From positions 1 through 9,233 of the forward strand of contig JAACTI010000166.1 of assembly GCA_009993495.1 (NCBI GenBank): DNA of 9,233 nt, read 5' to 3'. Every line of letters starts with the position of its first letter. Position 1 is the stretch's first letter. A model generated the notes under the pieces. It was not told where the DNA came from, made no database searches, and saw only the letters and a list, made by a program, of their open reading frames with translations. The DNA comes from Deltaproteobacteria bacterium. GTDB lineage: Bacteria; Desulfobacterota; Desulfuromonadia; Desulfuromonadales; Geopsychrobacteraceae. This document shows, one piece after another, positions 6,399 to 9,233 of this stretch. Position numbers and translations under genes: made by a program.

Positions 6399-6450
6399 CT
6401 AGCCTTGACAAGACATAATATCCTAGTTATCGTAAGTGACAATAGGCTAG
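6399..6450. repeat. Inverted repeat flanking the fic promoter
   Basis: CTAGCCT (6399-6405) and AGGCTAG (6444-6450) are 7-bp inverted arms, 38 nt apart, that bracket the -35 and -10 of the Fic gene. A third related CCTAG is at 6422-6426. They may be binding sites for the AbiEi-like winged-helix domain of the downstream protein, since AbiEi antitoxins autoregulate through inverted repeats. That link is inference. Confidence 0.45.
6405..6433 (+). promoter_or_regulatory. Promoter of the AbiEi-Fic gene
   Basis: A consensus -35 TTGACA (6405-6410), a 17-bp spacer and a -10 TATCGT (6428-6433, 4 of 6 matches) predict a start near 6440. That leaves a short leader of about 29 nt before the ATG at 6469. 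Inverted CTAGCCT/AGGCTAG arms bracket it. Confidence 0.6.
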
Positions 6451-6468
6451 CAACGGATGAGGTATACA

Positions 6469-8001
6469 ATGGCAATCCCCCCGGCGCAACGCAGGCTTGC
6501 CGAAGCACTGACAACCCTGAAAAAATTGCAGGATGACGGCAAAACCGCAATAAAATCAGCGGATCTGAACCGCCTTCAGCGGGAAAGCCTCGTCATGAAC
6601 GGCTTCCTGCGACCAATCGTTAAAGGGTGGTATATGCCGTGCCGCCCTGGAGAAGAGGGCGGCAGCACTCCCTGGTATGCTGCGATGTGTGACTTCATCC
6701 GGGGCTATTGCACAGAGCGCTTTGGGGATCAATGGCATGTGTCGGCAGAATACTCACTATTTCTGCATACGGGAAAAACGCTTACGCCACAGCAGGTCGT
6801 GATCCACACACCACTCGGTCAGAACGGCCTGCTGAAGCTGCCTGGCAACTGTTCAATCCTGGACTACAAGACCAAGGATTTCACTCCGGCCGCCAAAATC
6901 CAGCTCGTTGAGCAAATTCGTGTCCTGGCGCTTCCCGCGGCTCTCATTCGCGTGCCGGCAGCTTTTTTTGTCACCTACGCTCAGGACGCGCACATCGCTC
7001 TCCATCAGTTACGGGATGCATCGGATCTGAACAGGGAACTGCTCGAAGGGGGCCATAGCACCGTTGCTGGGCGACTCGCCGGGGCCTTACGAGCCTCGGG
7101 GCGCAAAGATCTGGCGGATAATGTCCTCGCAACCTTGCGCGCGGCAGGTTATGTGGTCATTGAGTCCAATCCTTTCAGGGTGACACCTCAACCCCTGACA
7201 TTCACCAGAGCACAATCACCCTATGTCCTGCGGATGCGTCTCATGTGGCAGGCCATGCGAGAGACCGTGCTGAACTCTTTCCCGATCGAGCCCGGCATTC
7301 CTACCAACAGTGAAAAGTTCATGGAGACGGTTGAAGAAAACTACAAAACCGATGCCTATCACTCACTTTCGATTGAAGGTTATCGTGTCACACCGGAACT
7401 CATTCAAAAGGTCGCAACCGGTGACTGGAACCCGGACAGGAATGATTCTGACGCGGAAATAAAAAACGCCATGGCGGCGCATGGTTACTGGCTCGCTCAC
7501 ACTGCGGTTAAAGCCACGATCAAAAACATTCTGAGCGGAGCGAATCCCGGCGAAGCGTTCCGCCGTGATCATGCGGCATGGTATCGCAATCTATTTTCAC
7601 CCAATGTTGATGCTGGTTTCCTGAAGCCGTCTGATCTGGCCGGTTACCGGACAGACAAGGTGTTTATCAAAGGGGCGACCCATGTTCCTCCCTCGCAGGA
7701 TGCTGTTCGAGACATGATGCCGGAACTGTGCGACCTGCTGGAGGCTGAAGCCAGTGCCGCCGTACGGGCTATACTGGGACATTTTCTGTTCGTGTATATC
7801 CACCCGTATTTTGATGGTAATGGACGACTGGGCCGGTTCCTGATGAATGCCATGCTGGCTTCTGGAGGGTACCCGTGGACGGTTATCCGGATAGAAAAAC
7901 GCGCGAACTATATGGCAGCTCTTGAGGCGGCGAGTTCGCGAGGGGAAATTCCACCTTTTGCGGAGTTCGTTGCCAGTTCGATGCAGTCTGCCGCCATTTG
8001 A
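6469..8001 (+). CDS. AbiEi-like winged-helix domain fused to class II Fic AMPylase
   Basis: This 510-residue protein has two parts. Residues about 1-60, with a winged-helix pattern ending GFLRPIVKGWYMP, and the following 200 residues resemble the antitoxin AbiEi of type IV toxin-antitoxin systems. The C-terminal part is a Fic domain with the complete catalytic motif HPYFDGNGRLGR (445-456), including the essential His445, Asp449, Asn451 and Arg456. An inhibitory helix motif SxxxEG (Ser299, Glu303, Gly304) precedes the Fic core, which makes it a class II, self-inhibited enzyme. Such enzymes transfer AMP, or sometimes another nucleotide-phosphate group, to Ser/Thr/Tyr of target proteins. The start at 6469 is preferred over 6457 because GAGG (6459-6462) lies 6 nt upstream. 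It stands alone between decayed DNA on both sides, which fits a horizontally acquired stress or defence gene. The target is unknown. Confidence 0.88.
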   Translation: MAIPPAQRRLAEALTTLKKLQDDGKTAIKSADLNRLQRESLVMNGFLRPIVKGWYMPCRPGEEGGSTPWYAAMCDFIRGYCTERFGDQWHVSAEYSLFLHTGKTLTPQQVVIHTPLGQNGLLKLPGNCSILDYKTKDFTPAAKIQLVEQIRVLALPAALIRVPAAFFVTYAQDAHIALHQLRDASDLNRELLEGGHSTVAGRLAGALRASGRKDLADNVLATLRAAGYVVIESNPFRVTPQPLTFTRAQSPYVLRMRLMWQAMRETVLNSFPIEPGIPTNSEKFMETVEENYKTDAYHSLSIEGYRVTPELIQKVATGDWNPDRNDSDAEIKNAMAAHGYWLAHTAVKATIKNILSGANPGEAFRRDHAAWYRNLFSPNVDAGFLKPSDLAGYRTDKVFIKGATHVPPSQDAVRDMMPELCDLLEAEASAAVRAILGHFLFVYIHPYFDGNGRLGRFLMNAMLASGGYPWTVIRIEKRANYMAALEAASSRGEIPPFAEFVASSMQSAAI

Positions 8002-8193
8002 TTTGATCTTCATTCCGGCAAGGGAAGCAGCCAAAGACTAACTCATGTGTCCTTCGACGACTGCCATCTATAGCCCAGCATGCTGAACGAATAGGCCGAT
8101 CGTAAACGAAGGCAAGCCGTCTGTTCCCCGGCTCAGTATGGCGATGTGACGATCCCCCAGAGCGCCTTGCACGATAGGCTGGGTTGACGGTTA
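8002..8193. other. Unrecognised non-coding stretch after the Fic gene
   Basis: All + frames are interrupted by stops, and the - strand frames do not resemble any family I know. No hairpin followed by a T-run is seen after the Fic stop, so its terminator is not visible. It may be decayed DNA continuous with the HTH fragment that follows. Confidence 0.5.
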
Positions 8194-8280
8194 GTGCTCG
8201 GCGACCACCTGCGTCGCCGTTGTCTTGAACTTGGATTGTACCAGGAAGATGTCGCGGAACGGATTGGAAGAGACACCACC
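8194..8280 (+). pseudogene. Truncated XRE-type helix-turn-helix fragment
   Basis: These 29 codons read VLGDHLRRRCLELGLYQEDV followed by AERIGRDTT. This matches the first half of a lambda-repressor-like HTH of the type LGxHLRxRRLxLGLxQxxVAxxIGVxxxTVxNWE. The motif is lost exactly after the Thr-Thr of the recognition helix, where unrelated sequence begins and a TGA follows at 8320-8322. A stop (TGA, 8185-8187) lies three codons upstream in frame. The gene is therefore broken at both ends and cannot fold. The break near 8280 lies just before the IS91 remnant and is a likely rearrangement junction. Confidence 0.6.
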
Positions 8281-8333
8281 CCGCCCTGCCGCATCGCACT
8301 AGACTGTGCGCAATGCTGCTGACGCGTATCTAG

Positions 8334-8587
8334 ACCCTCCCGCTGGTCTGCCCGATTTTTCAGGCGCAGATGCGGATCATCCCTTTTATCACCGACGCAG
8401 GTACCGCGCGGAAGATTCTGGATCACCTCGGCGAATCGGCGCAACCACCGAGAATCGCCCCGGCGCGCGGGCCGCCGCTGTGGGAACTCGAACAGGCGCA
8501 TCGGCATCAAGCGGGCAGCGATCTACAATGGGAATCAACCCCCAACCCGAACCGGTGTTTGAGTTTAATCAGCGTATCGCCTGGTAA
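8334..8587 (+). pseudogene. IS91-family transposase, frameshifted C-terminal remnant
   Basis: Two frames together give the C-terminal end of an IS91-type rolling-circle (HUH, Y2) transposase. Frame 1, from 8334, contains LVCPIFQAQMRIIPFITDAG and then RKILDHLGE, PPRIAPARGPPLWEL. This is the zinc-knuckle-like end of the family, here with Phe in place of a second Cys. The characteristic last residues EFNQRIAW and the stop at 8585-8587 are in another frame, so a frameshift lies between about 8480 and 8530. The catalytic HUH and tyrosine regions, about 300 residues upstream, are absent, and a TAG at 8331-8333 blocks the frame. The element is dead. Confidence 0.72.
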
Positions 8588-8771
8588 CGAGCAATTTTTT
8601 TACGCACTCACCCTGGGTAGACTTGTGCTCCGAGTTTAGCGTGCGTCAATTTTTGGCGTTGATGCGGTTGATGCGATCATTTTTTGCCATGAGAAGTGGT
8701 GAGCCGTGGGAACCGGCGCGGTGAGGTGACTGTCAAAATTTTGATGATGAAAATCGGATTGACGGGGGTGT
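8588..8771. other. Spacer after the IS91 remnant with short repeats
   Basis: There is no gene here. Features seen are ACGCAC and GTGCGT arms about 30 nt apart near 8600-8646, a tandem 9-bp repeat GTTGATGCG x2 (8658-8675), and a 12-bp palindrome TCAAAATTTTGA (8733-8744). Since it follows the 3' end of an IS91-type transposase gene, the element's oriIS end could lie here, but I cannot identify a boundary. Confidence 0.4.
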
Positions 8772-8800
8772 TTGACTTGTGCGGTTGAAGTGTATACCAT
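8772..8800 (+). promoter_or_regulatory. Putative promoter of the 3'-terminal gene
   Basis: TTGACT (8772-8777), a 17-bp spacer and TACCAT (8795-8800, 4 of 6 matches) form a sigma70-like promoter. TATACC at 8793 is an alternative -10. It would start transcription near 8807, about 35 nt before the ATG at 8842, through an AT-rich leader. Confidence 0.45.
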
Positions 8801-8841
8801 TGTTTTAAAGTTAGATAAATTTATTTAAACCGAAGGACACA

Positions 8842-9233
8842 ATGAAGGCATTGAGTTTCGGTGGAATACTGGTTCTGCTGTGCCTGTCTCTTTTACTGAC
8901 AGGCGCAGGAATCGCTGATGCGATTAACCTCCATGCGGATCCAGTGAAAGGGCTGTCTCACCAAGCCGCCCCAACCGCAGCGTCCCCTCCGGTAAAGAGC
9001 CATGCGGTTCGGGGCTGCCCCAAGCTTGTTGCCCGAGAACTGCATATTGTGCGTGTTATTCCGCAAAAAACCGCTACAGGGGAACAGGCTTACCGTTATC
9101 TCCTGAATGGTACAATCCAGAACCGGGGACTTGCCGGTGTTGCTGTTGCCGGATTGAATGTTTCACAAAAATCACAACGGGGAGCAGTCAAGCGCATTGC
9201 GCTGCAACTGTTCAAACAGCGAGTTCAGCCCAA
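8842..9233 (+). CDS. Unrecognised exported protein, N-terminal part (runs off the window)
   Basis: The frame is open from the ATG at 8842 to the window end, giving 130 codons without a stop. AAGGA (8833-8837) lies 4 nt upstream. Residues 1-25 form a Sec-type signal: a Lys at position 2, a hydrophobic core (ILVLLCLSLLLTGAG) and a likely cleavage after IADA; there is no lipobox Cys. A Pro/Ala-rich linker follows to about residue 55. Then comes a region with a lone Cys (RGCPKL) and alternating hydrophobic residues (HIVRVIPQ, YRYLLNGTIQNRG, GVAVAGLNVSQ) that looks like a beta-rich domain. I do not recognise the family, and the missing C terminus prevents a better call. Frame continuity, ribosome binding site, signal peptide and upstream promoter make it a real gene. 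Confidence 0.7.
   Translation, partial: MKALSFGGILVLLCLSLLLTGAGIADAINLHADPVKGLSHQAAPTAASPPVKSHAVRGCPKLVARELHIVRVIPQKTATGEQAYRYLLNGTIQNRGLAGVAVAGLNVSQKSQRGAVKRIALQLFKQRVQP

Larger units (their letters stand above)
6034..6404. other. Intergenic region with decayed, unrecognised coding remnants
   Basis: This stretch of about 370 bp holds no gene I would call intact. The first 30 bases are AT-rich upstream sequence of tetR. From about 6055 to 6296 the DNA is GC-richer and looks like former coding sequence on one strand. The - strand can be read as 44 codons (6287-6153), an amber stop, then 26 more codons in the same frame to 6072. The + strand is open in one frame from about 6057 to a TGA near 6300. 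I recognise neither product. Bases 6300-6400 are AT-rich with a short - strand open frame and no motif. The composition and broken frames suggest insertion or deletion scars between the tetR operon and the Fic gene. Confidence 0.55.

Noticed and set aside
6217..6411. - strand open frame of 64 codons upstream of the Fic gene
   Set aside because: It spans an AT-rich and a GC-rich part of unlike composition, has no ribosome binding site and overlaps the Fic promoter; I could not tie it to any family.
7597..8034. - strand open frame covering the end of the Fic gene
   Set aside because: Antisense to the Fic catalytic motif and without family resemblance.
8133..8510. - strand open frame of 125 codons over the HTH and IS91 remnants
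   Set aside because: It runs antisense to two recognisable remnants; Arg/Ser-rich composition and no ribosome binding site indicate a chance frame.
1..9233. CRISPR arrays, tRNA or rRNA genes, riboswitches
   Set aside because: I saw no regularly spaced repeats, no cloverleaf-like sequence and no conserved aptamer or rRNA motif anywhere in the window.

Overview
The window looks like chromosomal DNA of a Gram-negative, probably anaerobic, aromatic-degrading proteobacterium. The reasons are the end of a class I (ATP-dependent) benzoyl-CoA reductase operon, strong AGGAG-type ribosome binding sites, two lipobox or Tat-type exported proteins, and GC-rich coding DNA. The class I reductase family occurs in Thauera/Azoarcus/Rhodopseudomonas types and in some other anaerobes. 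I cannot fix the genus from sequence alone.

Region 1 (1-3450, + strand) holds the 3' end of the beta subunit gene, then complete alpha (bcrA/bzdP/badF type) and delta (bcrD/bzdQ/badG type) subunit genes, in the canonical C-B-A-D order with 10-12 nt gaps. A tandem-GNAT acetyltransferase gene starts 29 nt after the delta gene. Beta (with the upstream gamma) forms the substrate-reducing module. Alpha and delta form the [4Fe-4S] ATPase that drives electrons into it. The acetyltransferase has no assigned role and could be regulatory. A perfect 10-bp hairpin (3415-3450) closes the operon against the convergent genes.

Region 2 (3521-6033, - strand) is a three-gene unit: a TetR-family regulator, a DUF3313-like lipoprotein and a Tat-exported, lipobox-containing Acg-type nitroreductase-fold protein. 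Three copies of the same operator, GTCAC-N6-GTGAC, mark it. Two are interleaved with the -35/-10 of the tetR promoter and one sits directly before the lipoprotein ribosome binding site. I read this as an autoregulated, inducible envelope operon.

Region 3 (6034-8001) begins with about 370 bp of apparently decayed DNA. A good promoter and a single gene follow, encoding an AbiEi-like winged-helix domain fused to a class II Fic (AMPylase) domain.

Region 4 (8002-8841) is a gene graveyard. It holds an HTH fragment that ends abruptly, a frameshifted C-terminal remnant of an IS91-family transposase, and a spacer with small repeats and a promoter. Region 5 (8842 to the end) is the start of an unrecognised exported protein, cut by the window edge.

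The most interesting signals are the three-operator TetR unit, the GNAT coupled to benzoyl-CoA reductase, the AT-rich patch inside the alpha-subunit gene, and the Fic fusion with inverted repeats around its promoter.
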